Positions 49,201 through 59,433 of a stretch of 64,000 nucleotides of DNA are shown piece by piece. Each line of letters begins with the position of its first letter. The stretch's first letter is position 1. Below the pieces are notes generated by a model, which saw only the letters and a program-made list of their open reading frames with translations, searched no databases and had not been told where the DNA came from. Location of the stretch: NCBI GenBank assembly GCA_963855995.1, contig OY979724.1, positions 3,630,858 to 3,694,857 on the forward strand, in the 5' to 3' direction. The stretch is from Muricea muricata (lineage: Eukaryota > Cnidaria > Anthozoa > Malacalcyonacea > Plexauridae). The translations under genes and the position numbers were made by a program.

Positions 49201-52200
49201 CCAACGATTAAGTCAAATTATGACTGTTAGAGAACACATCAAAGCTGCTCTTGTTTACATAATAGTCTTATAATATCAGCATATTTAGACAACGCCCCAA
49301 ATACGATTTGCGAACAAATTCGAAGAACTTTGCAAACGTTGATGGTCGCCAGTTCTCGACCAGAGTCGCACGGACTGAATCAACTTTATCTTTCTCGGGT
49401 AGTTGTCTCAATAACAATTATAGTTTATTGTAGTTTACTATCTACAATGAAGCAGCACGTTTGAGATATAGTTTTAGATAGTTTACTACTGTTTAACGTA
49501 GAATACTATCTACACGATAGAGTACAACGTTTGAAATAACTTTTTCAGGTGGTTCAGACATAAACCACGACAGCTTATTGTAGAATACTACCTACACTAC
49601 ATCTTTTTCAGGTAATTCACACACAAATGCACCACAGCAATGCACGATCTCTAGCAAGAGGGTAACAAATATTCAAATAATCTTTCCTTCTCGTGACTGG
49701 TTTTGCATGACAATGCACGACAGATAAACTTCTAGTTTTTCCAACAAGCGATATTCAATGACAACACGCATATAATATACGCGTGGGCTGAAATATGCAT
49801 GCCATATCACTTCTATAAGCATTGCATAACAGCCCTTAGCTCGTAGACAACGAACCATATATAAGTCATGCGAAAAATATTTCTTGGAGGGCTTATAGAT
49901 GAAAAGGCCATGTATGGATGATGTGGAAAACGTTGAAATTTTGTTACATTGCTCATAATTTGCCAATGATATATATATATATCATTGTGGCCTAACCTCT
50001 TAGGTTTGGTGTAATTAGGTAAATATTCCGCTATCGATACGCTTGACCTGACGATGCTAAAAGTGTGGGTGAAAAGCAACAAGATTATGGGATAATTTAC
50101 GACTTAAAAAATATACAAACAATGTTTTAAGGTTTTGAGCGAAGGCGAAGGCACTTCGCTAAGTAGGTATAACCCACCGAAGGGTCATGGGTTTTCCTTG
50201 AGATGAACGTCATGTGATACGAAAGTTCGTGCTTACTACTATTCGAATTTCCTCACAAATTGGACCTTCGATCGAAACGTTACATTATGCTTAGTTCGTC
50301 TCAAGAGTAAAGATCTTATGTTTTTCAATTTTGTGTATATACGTTAAATTTGTTTACGTTTCTTGCAGTCAATTCTGCACATCTCCTTTCCGTTTCGAGT
50401 TTTTTGACAAAAAAAATACAAAACAATAAGAGACACCAAAGTCACATTAAACACTTAAATAAGTACTCAACTAAGATGTTGAATGATGGACAGCTCAGTC
50501 GAGATTTCTATTCTATTCTACAAACACACAGTGCCTTTTAAAACATGTGTAAAATGATCACTGATTTTTACACAGCTAATATATTGGGCATTGCAATGAT
50601 ATATGAACCTACATCAAACATAAAATTTCGGTTTAAATTTGACACCTTTTTTAATTAAAACGATTTAAACGTTGTATATATAGCTAATCAAGTCTAGTTT
50701 ACCGAATTGACTACAGAAATCATAAAAAAAACATGGGATATTTCATTATCTGAAACAATATAAACACAGTTCAATAGTACGATACCATAATGTTCGTTCT
50801 AAATTGGACAAATTAGCGGCGGCATTTTTTTAGCCAATCCCACTATTGTAGTGCTAAATGTTTTGAGGATACAAACGAAGCGATTTTCCCAGTGTGTAAT
50901 GACTGACAATAATATTGACATAAAGAAATTTGTTTATGTGGAGTAATTTTGAAAATTAACATAACAAAAGTCAGGAAGACGATATAGCATTCCGTGAACT
51001 CGAGTTCTGAGTAAAAGCCACGGGTAAACAGTCGTGGGAAGTGTAAACTGTCGAGGCTCGAGTCATATTAAAACATGAATAGATTACATGCTGTCTACTA
51101 TGGCTAATACAAAAGTGCCACGTATAAAGCAAATTTGCATATTTTGCAGTATGTACTGTGTACACACAATTGAGTACATTTTTTATACATATTACACGAA
51201 AGACGATTAGTGGAATCCACTGGACAATGAGTTTTATAAACTTTCTAAACATGTTCAGTAACTGACAAAACCCATATTAGATTCATTAAGTTCAGCATTT
51301 TGGACTTGAAATCAGTTTTTATCGCTGGCGAGTTCAATATCCCTGGTGTCATTGCTTTTATGCCCTAGACTCTGTGGCAGTTGAAATATCACTATCCGGT
51401 TGATCCTGTTGATAGCAGATGATGATAAGACTATTCTGTTAAAATAAACTAAAGGTCTATACCTAGCATAGGGTAAAAAATCATAACAGTCACTGACAGA
51501 CAATCGAGTATAAGAACTGGGGGCTACAATTTAGCCAGTATTTTAGGGTGCATCCAGAATATATCTGTAAATCTATGATTGTTTATATACATTCCAAAGT
51601 ATATTCATATATTCAAATAGCACTTAGTCTTAGAGCTAGCTAATTTCAAGGCTAATTTAACGGCTATCTTGATTTAGACTAAAGAGGTTTTATGATTACA
51701 CTTATAGCAGATTATATCAGAATAAAAGTTTGCCACAGATTTGATTTGATGATTAATATTCACGAAGTGTCGCTCTCATGAAAAATCGTCTGTCTACTCT
51801 GTCGTCTGAATACGATTTGGAAATAAACCAAGACGTATTCAGTTTCGCAATACCCTGTCTTGTTCTCCAGATGTTTTAAAGCATGGAAATTAAAGCTCAT
51901 TTGTGATATCATCGTAACTATATTCTCGCATTAGCTATAAAAGAATAACAGAACTTAGTCAACCTTTGCACGATACTGTGAGGTAATTACAAGTGAAGCA
52001 GAGGGATATCGGGAGAACGAACAGGATACTGAAACTAAGAACACCCAAATAGTATCATATGCAATAATGCTCGATCGAGTTCAAGATTAGATGGACGATA
52101 TAGTTTGACGAGTTTTGTAATTTACCTAAGTAGCCGAGTAGCGTGGTTCATAAAACAATCAGTGGTACCTTGGGACAATCCACTGGAAATGCAAGTACAC

Positions 52201-55200
52201 CAACCAGGAAATCGAAATTAAGTTTTACCGCAAGCAAATATAACGCTAATTTTAGATGAACCAGGAACTTAATTACTCACAATGCATACAGGGTGTCGCT
52301 AATGTACATTTCGAAAGTAAGTTTGGGTGACAAGAATAACACCCGTATATATACACGCCGAACTAAACAATCAGCAGTTTACAACATGTGAGGTGATAAA
52401 CGAATGTCACATGATTTACCATTGAATGCGGAAGGCTGCAAATCTAGATTCTCACGTTACTTTGTTTGACTGGCAGTCAAAATTCAAAAGTACCGGCCGG
52501 CCAGCCGGCCATATTAGGGCTAGCTGGTGCTACTCTGATGAGAGATGACCAACTGGTTGGGTCGTGATCACTGGAAAACAAAATTTAATTAAGCTCCTAT
52601 AACAGGAGCGTTTATAGACAGGGGTGTGTCTGTGGATGGGATTGGATCACGCTGTTACACAAATTCCGTATGACATGTTCACATGTGATCACATGAATTC
52701 ATCACGTGATTACACGGATTACGAATTTCATAAGCGTGATCTTATTGATCATATGTGATTTTAGGACGTTATGAGGAATGTTTGTAAGGGCGTTTCTCGG
52801 AAAAAAATGGATAAGGAAAATATTACAGGAGCGCGCGGAAATACCAGATTGACTTCGAGTGTTTAACATGATATCACAGTTATAAATAATAAAATAAATT
52901 ACATGAAATTATCGCTAGCGCAGCCGGAGAGACAATAGATAGAAACACAATCTAAGCGAGACTACAAGTCAGAAACTTCAATTAAAAGGCAACCACAATG
53001 CAACGCGCGGCTGTAGTTGTTTTATGTTCGACAACACTGACGTTGCCTGTGCATTTTTCCCCCTCGATTGTCGAGCTAGATGTACTAAAAAGGCAACTGA
53101 TGAACACGCTTTAGGTAACGTAGTAACAGTCATTCTAATCAGTTTCCTTCCGTTAACTCTCATGAATCGTGCAAAACTTGTTTTCGCGAAACGTGACCCC
53201 GTATCCCACCCTGTTTACCAACTTTGCCATGTCTCACAAAACGCCTGTCGTCAGCGTTTCATCGACCCTCGTTCCTCGAAACTCGTTTCAATTCAAGCTT
53301 GCGACTTACAGGAAGTCGAAAAGACAAAGATTCATGACCCTGACGCCCACTCAAAGGTTATTAATGACGTACTCTGTCAAAACTTCCATAACTTGTTTTC
53401 GAGAGCAAGAATTATTCTGTAATCAACAACGAAACTATCGAGACGTGTCCTGCTAACGCTGTGCACGACAACGCGAAATTTGACGGAATTTTGAGCTAGT
53501 TCACTTTCTAACTTCTTCGAGGTTTGTATTTGATGTGGATTTTAAATTCGCGGTTAATACGAGTAGGCAATAAGGAAACCTTAATGTGATGGTTTGAGAC
53601 GGGAAGTCGCTGATGTGCGCTGCACTTGTTTAACACAAACGATGCGGTAATCGTTAAAACGCGGGTCGATTCCTGCAACAGATGCCAGCAAACCTGGACC
53701 TATTGTAGGCAGAAAATGCGCGATTTTGTTATATAAGCCTTGTATTTCGTGAATCTATCCAATTCGGTGATATAAATTCGACTACTCTTTTGTTGACTGT
53801 TATATCAAGCTGGTCATGTATCAAAAAATTTCGTTTAATCCAAATGTAAAACTAACCGTATAAATCCCTTATTTCTTTTGTAGTTATCCCAGAACTGAAA
53901 ATTTTCAACATGCATCGTACTTATGTTTCAAATATTGTAGGTAAGTCGACCGGCCGTAAGTTGTGGGTGTATTGTTTTATAGCACTGCTTGGCGCCGAAA
54001 GTTACGATAAACTTACAAAAATCACAAGAACTAGTTTTAAATTTCTTCCAGTGTGGTTGAACCGTATATGACCATATTCATTATTACAAGTACTGCACTA
54101 AACGGTGTACCCGCTAATATCACCAGTTTCGTATGGTATGGGAGATAGACTGAATTGTGCTCCTGATAGTTTACTAATATGAGATGGATATTGATATATT
54201 TAAATACTGTTATCTTGCTAATGCGGTGGCAAAAACTAAACTGCATAAATATATATATACTGGGTAACTTAATGGTATACATATTACTTAAGCAACATTC
54301 GTGTATTAATAAGTACTTTTCGCAGCATTTGGCATTAATTCAATAACGATATTAAGAAAACAAGCAGAGAAACTGAAAATAGATGTTCTTATTACACATA
54401 CTACCCGATTCTTTGATCTTGTACCGACTATGTTTGATCTGGTGCAAGGCATAAAAAATTTGTAAATATATTACTCGAAGTCGTACGCACGTACACTAAT
54501 GTAACTCCCACGGCAGAAGGGAACAACAACTTGAATCGTAAATCAACTTCCAATAGCTACAACACAGTGCCAAAATGAAGCAAAATTGCATCAGAATTTT
54601 ATACAGTACAATATTACGTACTTTACGTATACTGTATACATGAGAGGTTCGAGAAATCCTTACAGCAAATATATAATTTAAACAACTTACGAGAGATTTA
54701 AATAATATATCATGTTTACAGATCCTACTGCCAGGTTTTAATAATCTAGAGTCATCTAATGCTGGGTCACGAGCGCTTGTATATGCGGCGCATGCTTTGT
54801 AACACGAGACGTTGTTTTTGCCCTTTGCGATTCTGTCAACATAAAATTATCTCAAGTGGGCTATTGGGTTCATAACTTCACAGAGCGCCGACCTTGCCGA
54901 GGTTCCACGTAGCACAACAACAAAGGCGTTGGTCCTTCTTAAAAAAAACAAACCTCGGTCAATGTCCACCAGATTTTTGGTTTCGCCCACACCACATGCA
55001 AGGCCCATATTGGTCTTTAAAAATCAACCCAAGTACAGACAAAAACTTGAATGAGATAGTTTGTGATTGTGAAAACGTTGCAAACACTAAAAGGCTATTA
55101 TATTTCGGTGCAGTTGGGTATTTTTGACTACCTTCCGCACTAGAGCGGTGCAGCGTGCTCAATTTAAAACCACCCCTTGGTACAGTTTACATGTCCGACC

Positions 55201-58200
55201 ATACACACACAACTATGTGTGATGTGCAAGAATCGTTATATAAACCCTTAAGGGCAAAGAAGTTTGACGAATTTAAATTATATGATTTAAATATTTAATC
55301 GCATTTATTTTTTTATATATACTTTGATGACCGTTAGAGTACGAAACTATAAGAAGGGGATTGCATTAGTGACCTTTATCAGTTTAATCTTCTGGACTAT
55401 ACATGCACTATTCAACAGTAATTGTGGGCATTACAATACAAAAGCTTGAAAAGGTACATTTTACCTATTGATATCAAACATGTACAATATACGTTCACGG
55501 TATTTGGGTGTGAATTACAATGCAAAGCCACATGACAGGATGTTTTCTAAAATTAAATATGAGCTAATAGGAGCTATAGGGACTTTGCCATGCTCTGAAG
55601 CCCAACCCACGCTGCAAATCGATTGGTTGCCACTTAGGGAGGCAATGCCGGGCTATATATACAAGGATAAATTATGTATATAGAAATCTTACATCAAACA
55701 CTTTGACCAGTCTATGTCTTTCGACTTACCTATAGTGAGAGTGTATATATATGCGAGGCAATCGTAGAGTACTTTGACGATGTCCTTAGATTGTGGAAAT
55801 ATTTATATCAATCACATGGGTAGGTAAATATAATTGTAAAGATAAATACAATGTAATATACAACGCAAAATATATATAACGCAACTTTGTAAATATATGG
55901 AGTACCATTCACAATTTCTCTAAACAATGTTATAAAAATGATATGCTGTGGTTGCAGTTATCGAGAACAGGAAATTGCTTCGCTAATTTCATTTGATATT
56001 GCACTTCAACACAATATATAGCAATAAACAGACATATTATCTAAGTCTTTCGTCGCCTGTAAAGACATTCCGAGACCTTCCATCTAAAAATTCCCACCTT
56101 TTATTTGTATTTTTATGTATTTAAACATTATATAATATTTTGTCGCGGCATAGATTCATGAACTTTGTTCGAGACAGTTGCATTGGCCTCTATCGTACAA
56201 AAATAGTATTAGTTGCAGTTTCAAAAGGGAGAGAATAACATTTGTACAATAGATGTATTATACATGTCCTTTGTTCAGTCTGTATAGCTGTATATAATGT
56301 ATACTTGCAGTAATAAGTTTAATTTCTACCCTCATATACAAACATTAGATTCAACAGCTATGAAATCATACTAGCAACTTTCGAAGAGTTAAGCTTGTAC
56401 ATTGATAGCGAACTTCTACATTAGGATACGCCTAAGTTATACGAGTCTAAAACGACACGGTAGAAATGAACGTGCAGGAACACCTAACTTGTTTACAAGC
56501 GATGTTTGAACAACATTTGAATACAACTGATAATAATGTTTATCTTGTCAGCACGTTCTTTCATATCATGACGTCATACCGCTTATTGACACTAAGCACA
56601 AACAAGCGCGTGGTAACTGGCGCGTAAGTCACGCGCGACCTCCTGCATATCACGAGAAGGTGTAGAATTTCAATTTGGACAATAGTTAGCAATTTTGACA
56701 ATGATCTTGCAAAAGTTGGCACGAAAATCAAGTAAATTTCGCTTACGCAACAGTTTAAGTTCATGATTATAATATTTTTTGCATGGATAACAGCACTTTA
56801 AGATTTGAAAGTCATATTTTACAGCTTACTCAGAGTACAAATATATTATACAGCAGATATTGTTTTGCATTGTATTGTACATGGTATTTCCGCACATCAA
56901 CAAAACTCTTTAAAAAACTTTTGCCTGCCAAAAAGAAAACAACGGAAACAAGAAAAATGTACTAACGGACGACACACGTCATCTGTTTCAGAGCAAAGGC
57001 TAGATATACTAACGGGACTGAACAATGTTTTGCTGTCCATATTGTTCACAGTTTTCAACAATATTGAACAATATTGTTGAGCCTCAATCGTGTGTAACAA
57101 TGGATGAACAATATTGTTGACAACTGTGAACAATGTGGGCAGCAAAACATTGTTCAATCCTTTTTTCATCAACATAGCAACATGTTGTTCATTTTTTGCT
57201 GTTTGTTACATGCGAAAATAGATTCATAAGCATGTCATCTAGTAAGTAGCAGGGTAAAAATACGAAAAGTTGTGTTGGTAATGTAATATGGTAGATATAA
57301 TTGCAGTGTTTTGGTTATCGGGGGGGGGGAGCTGGAGCGGGGGGGGGGGGGGCTGGAGCGGGGGGGTCAAACAATGCCAAAATAGAAATTATTTAAAGAT
57401 GGCTGCTACGAGCTTAACATTATCAAGTGTTTGGAAAGTTCGAAACTCCCAGTTAAAAAAGACGTTGTAAGTTAATTGACATTTCACGTTAAGATGGAAA
57501 AAAGCATTTACATTTAATTTCAAAACCCACCTAGCACCAACCGTAGAGACATAAAAACCAATGTTGCTTGATATTAGAACTGATAATGAAATTCACCATG
57601 ATTAAAAACATAACGCATGTCGACTTTACCGTGAACCTTTGCGAACCTAACGCAGTTTTACTACAAGAAGTTTGAACTAATTTATTTTATTTGGACTTGT
57701 CAGGACTTGCATGATACTTTGATGCCCTAAAATATTAAACGTCCGATTGTTTTTGAACATATAAAGTCTAGTCTTCGCATAGCATTGGCAAGGAAGACAG
57801 TTACAAAAATTCTGTATACCAAAGAAGTTACACAGAAATTTTACTGACCTTTGCAATGCAATCAACAAAACGTTAGACGACATTTCTTTTAATAAACACT
57901 TTAACATGTGTTTCTTTTAACCTATAGATTGCTACGACCCAGACTTACTGCAACGTTATGACTCAATGGGGAGTTTGCGTTCTTCGCAGTACGATTCTCC
58001 CGTCCACAGTCAAAATCTTAGCGAGTGGGTAAAGACGAGCATCATGGGAGATTACAACCCAGCGAGTTTTGATTACGTGCCAGAGCACTCTAGTAGCTCA
58101 CGAGGTCAAACGGACCTATTAGTTTACAAAGCACAACAGCTGATCGCGCAGCCGCGCAGCTTTGATGACTGTACGTGTTCGTCTTATTCATCAGATGCAC

Positions 58201-59433
58201 CCAATTGTACCTGTGATGCCGTAAAAACAGAAAACTCAAAGCCAAGGTATTATTTTTTAACCATTAAGCCGGTTTTCCAATTTTTTCGCGCGAAGCGACT
58301 TTTCTCTTTTGTCTTAGCTCAATTAGTTCCGCATGGTTGCAGCTGAAAGCTCAAGAACAAAGGGAAAAAGTCGCCTCGCGCGGAAAAAGTCGCCTCGCGC
58401 GGAAAAAGTCGCTGATGGAAAACCGGCTTTACACGCTCAGGGGCGCGCAAAATTGAATGACTAGTTAATGTCCCGTCTGCGCATTGGTTCTACTTTATAA
58501 CAAACCCATGACCCACGAATGTAAACCTTGAATCAAAACCACAGTATAGTGAATAAACAGTAGTTTGAGCAAACAGTTGTTTTCATGCTCTTTAAATAAA
58601 ATTTTCAGCTATCATCTCACCCACTCAGCAGGTTTCTAACCCAATAAAATTCTTTGTGAGATTATTGTATCCAAATCCAATAATTATTGGGATTATTGCG
58701 GTTAGGGTTGGGGTTGAGGTTTGGATCAGGGTTCATTCTATATGCATGACATAACATAACCGCCCCTCCTCTCACGTTGCCCCCCTCCCCAACAATGCAG
58801 CATTTGCAGTCGTATTCTACTAGGTTTTCACTGACAAGAATGCATGATCTATATTTCAGTGTGGGACAAGACTTGGCGTCCGTGAAACAAAATTACCAAA
58901 GAACTCAAGACGGTTGGTTGAATAATGTAAACTTCAACCGAATGCAAAAAGAGAAGCAAACTCTCTTCCAATCTCTGGTTGTGCCCGACCCCTCGAACGA
59001 ATACCCGTTCTACATGAACTATGATGGTAGTATCTACGATCAGGAACTTAATCAATCTCTGCCATTGCCAAATCAGTCTACCCCTGAAATGCAGCGAGTA
59101 CCTGGCGAGGCTACGTACAACGTGCCAAGCCCCATCACCAGCCCCGGTCCTAATAAGCCTAAAACCTCACGGCCAAGGCTTTGTCATTTTCTGTTGGAGT
59201 TGCTTGCAAATCCGGCCCAGTACTCGGACATCATCGAGTGGGTGGATAAAGAAAAAGGAGTATTCAAGTTCCTTAACTCGGCCGAGGTTGCGTCCAATTG
59301 GGGACGAAGACGCAACAAGCCTCACATGAAATACGAGAATTTCGCGCGTTCGTTACGAACCTACATCGCGAAAGGTATCTTAACAAAACCACGAAGCAAG
59401 TTGGTGTATCGTTTTACGAACAAGTTTTACTAG
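34297..59433 (+). CDS. ETS-domain transcription factor, Spi/PDEF-like, four coding exons
   Basis: Seen: exons 34297-34342, 53884-53940, 57928-58246 and 58860-59433 (stop TAG), 331 codons; phases match at every junction and all introns are GT..AG. The ATG context is AAAATGG. Residues 1-245 are low-complexity, rich in Ser, Pro, Gln and Asp/Glu, with no Pointed domain visible. The ETS domain is residues 246-331, at the extreme C-terminus: RLCHFLLELL, EWVDKEKGVFKF, SAEVASNWG, then the recognition helix MKYENFARSLRTYIAKG, ending KLVYRF. Arg304 and Arg307, the pair that contacts GGA, are kept. Known: ETS factors bind GGAA/T sites in the nucleus. The usual YYY after the helix is T-Y-I here, closer to the N-Y-G of PU.1. 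The first short exon is the least certain; extra phase-1 exons could lie in its 19.5 kb intron. Confidence 0.86.
35379..35648. mobile_element. Family-F foldback element, copy 2
   Basis: AGCTATTTCAATTAAGGTTG at the left and CAACCTTAATCGAATTAGCT at the right, with inner arms CCTTTCCAAAAGCCAAACTG against CAGTTTGCGCTTTTGGGAGG and AATGGGCGATGG against CCATCATCCTTTG. TTAA occurs near both ends but lies inside the terminal repeat, so it should not be read as the target duplication. Confidence 0.8.
36255..36290. repeat. Short inverted repeat CTACTCGCTATCTAT
   Basis: Fifteen-base arms CTACTCGCTATCTAT and ATAGATAGTGAGTAG (one mismatch) flank TCCTCG. A relative (CTTGCTATCTATCGAGGAGTAG) occurs at 48364-48386. 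It lies 100 bp upstream of the family-E palindrome; both families recur together near 48.2-48.4 kb. Confidence 0.7.
36389..36496. mobile_element. Family-E palindromic element, intact copy
   Basis: Arms of about 52 bp beginning AACAATTAGATTACTCGC, through GATTTCTATGCGGTGATAG to TTGATGAGGGC, pair with the right side around a TTC centre with only a few differences. Other copies: 31273-31370 (decayed) and a half-element at 48159-48206. It has no coding capacity. Confidence 0.85.
37050..37140. mobile_element. Family-A foldback, single-arm fragment
   Basis: ACAAACTTCGCAAGACTATA, TTTTCCGCATTTTATAACAT, CAAAACTTTGCA and AATATGCTCTTGATTTC match the right arm of the family-A elements (compare 43620-43700). 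The left arm is missing, so it is a solo half. Confidence 0.65.
38601..38662 (+). ncRNA. Type I hammerhead ribozyme in ETS intron 1
   Basis: Seen: core CTGACGA (38617-38623) and GAAA (38637-38640). Stem II is GTC/GAC (38624-38626 with 38634-38636) around a 7-base loop. Stem III is ACG/CGT (38640-38642 with 38646-38648) around CCG, followed by the required H17 as A38649. Stem I pairs TCCTCG (38611-38616) with CGGGGA (38650-38655), one G-U, with a further CAG/CTG pairing beyond an internal loop. Known: these positions are the invariant hammerhead residues, and short-stem-III type I ribozymes occur in animal retrozymes and Penelope-like elements. Predicted cleavage follows A38649, on the same strand as the host gene. 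Inferred: active or recently active. No second ribozyme or RT lies nearby, so it may be a solitary insertion. Stem III is only three pairs. Confidence 0.85.
39255..39620. repeat. Irregular tandem repeat of about 80-90 bp, orientation 1
   Basis: Units carry ATCTCAAACGTGGTGG, CCAGTGTAGGTAGTATTCTA, CAATAAGCTGTCGTGGTTTG and TGTCTGAACTACCTG in order; about four to five diverged copies. A family member array in the opposite orientation lies at 49400-49640, 10 kb downstream in the same intron. Confidence 0.78.
42003..43164. repeat. Seven-copy tandem array of exactly 166 bp
   Basis: ATCTCTACATTT begins units at 42003, 42169, 42335, 42501, 42667, 42833 and 42999: every spacing is 166. Each unit contains GTTAGTTAGAAATTCAGCAG, GATTCAATACAATAGAGACA, CGAAAGCGGTGCATATAGGA, CTTTCGATTTCCGTCGTG and AACCAAGATTAATCCTGTTT. 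The first unit is the most diverged; the last has a G-run expansion (GGGAGGGGGGGGGGC) near 43110. Overlapping ORFs are artefacts of the repeat. It lies within ETS intron 1. Confidence 0.95.
43402..43749. mobile_element. Family-A foldback element, copy 3
   Basis: Ends CCATTCCCCAATTAGACAAA and TTTGTCTAATAGGGGAATTC are inverted. Arms contain TTTAGCACAGTTAGAAAGAG, TGAAGTTTGGTTGTAAAAT and TTTTGTATACTTTTGCATTA; the centre repeats GTGAGAAAAATTAC. This copy best defines the termini of the family. Confidence 0.85.
45790..45918 (-). mobile_element. tRNA-derived SINE, copy 2
   Basis: On the minus strand an A box TAGCTCAGTTGG (complement of 45897-45908) and a B box GGTTCGATTCC (complement of 45852-45862) lie in a tRNA-like head. 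A tail follows with TTTCCAGCTTCCCAAGTG and AGTGTAACACCACAA, which resembles the tail of the copy at 28.3 kb. The anticodon stem has a mismatch. The related tail is what separates these from true tRNA genes. It is antisense to the ETS gene. Confidence 0.78.
48159..48206. mobile_element. Family-E half element
   Basis: ATTGTTTTACTACAATAATG precedes ACGAGAGCGAGTAATCTAAT and TGTTATAG, the outer end of the family-E palindrome. The inner ATGCGGTGATAG core is absent. Further ATCTAATTGTTTTACCAC follows at about 48241. Confidence 0.6.
49400..49640. repeat. Irregular tandem repeat of about 80-90 bp, orientation 2
   Basis: Contains TAAACCACGACAGCTTATTG, TAGAATACTACCTACACTAC and CAACGTTTGAAATAAC, the reverse complement of the unit at 39255-39620. 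About three diverged copies. The two arrays could pair over 10 kb within the primary ETS transcript. Confidence 0.75.
57014..57160. repeat. Inverted repeat built of AACAATATTGTT words
   Basis: TGAACAATGTTTTGCTG at the left is mirrored by CAGCAAAACATTGTTCA at the right, with inner arms ATTGTTCACAGTTTTCAACA and TGTTGACAACTGTGAACAAT. Similar wording (CAATGTTGTCAACAGTATTG) occurs at 1672-1760 in SLC22 intron 1 and at 30460-30545, so it is a dispersed family. Confidence 0.75.
57319..57366 (+). repeat. G-run cluster, possible G-quadruplex
   Basis: Three runs of 7 to 13 consecutive G separated by AGCTGGAGC or CTGGAGC within 48 bases, on the sense strand of ETS intron 2 about 560 bp before exon 3. 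A G-quadruplex needs four G tracts, and the long runs can supply these. The region is also prone to length errors in assembly. Other poly-G runs lie at 23451, 40276 and 43115. Confidence 0.75.
58268..58435. repeat. Foldback element in ETS intron 3 with tandem repeat in one arm
   Basis: The left arm AAGCCGGTTTTCCAATTTTT with CGCGCGAAGCGACTTTT pairs with the right arm, where the segment GCCTCGCGCGGAAAAAGTC has been duplicated in tandem before GCTGATGGAAAACCGGCTTT. It begins about 20 bases after the exon 3 donor. The extra copies exist only in the right arm. Confidence 0.85.

Larger units (their letters stand above)
34343..53883 (+). other. 19.5 kb first intron of the ETS gene
   Basis: Donor AAG|GTAGGA at 34343, acceptor TTCTTTTGTAG at 53881-53883. 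Open frames inside (43028-43411, 46053-46430 and 53024-53422, among others) lack domains or overlap repeats; I could not support any as exons. The stretch 52980-53460 is GC-richer with two overlapping plus-strand ORFs and might hold an alternative first exon. Contents include a hammerhead ribozyme, a 166-bp satellite, a SINE and several foldbacks. Stretches 40320-41990, 43750-45780, 46050-48150 and 49650-53000 show nothing else recognisable. Confidence 0.6.

Noticed and set aside
50047..50077. Second hammerhead core (CTGACGATGC..GAAAA)
   Set aside because: No complementary stem II between the two motifs and no stem I or III.
52540..52580. Hammerhead-like CTGATGAGAGATGACC
   Set aside because: The GAAA element and stem II pairing are missing.
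53024..53422. 132-codon plus-strand ORF before ETS exon 2
   Set aside because: No domain, overlaps a second ORF in another frame, and its frame does not join the ETS exons; may be an untranslated alternative first exon at most.
58690..58730. Interstitial telomere array (GGTTAGGG words)
   Set aside because: Only one or two words, embedded in a dispersed inverted repeat also seen at 33.3 kb.
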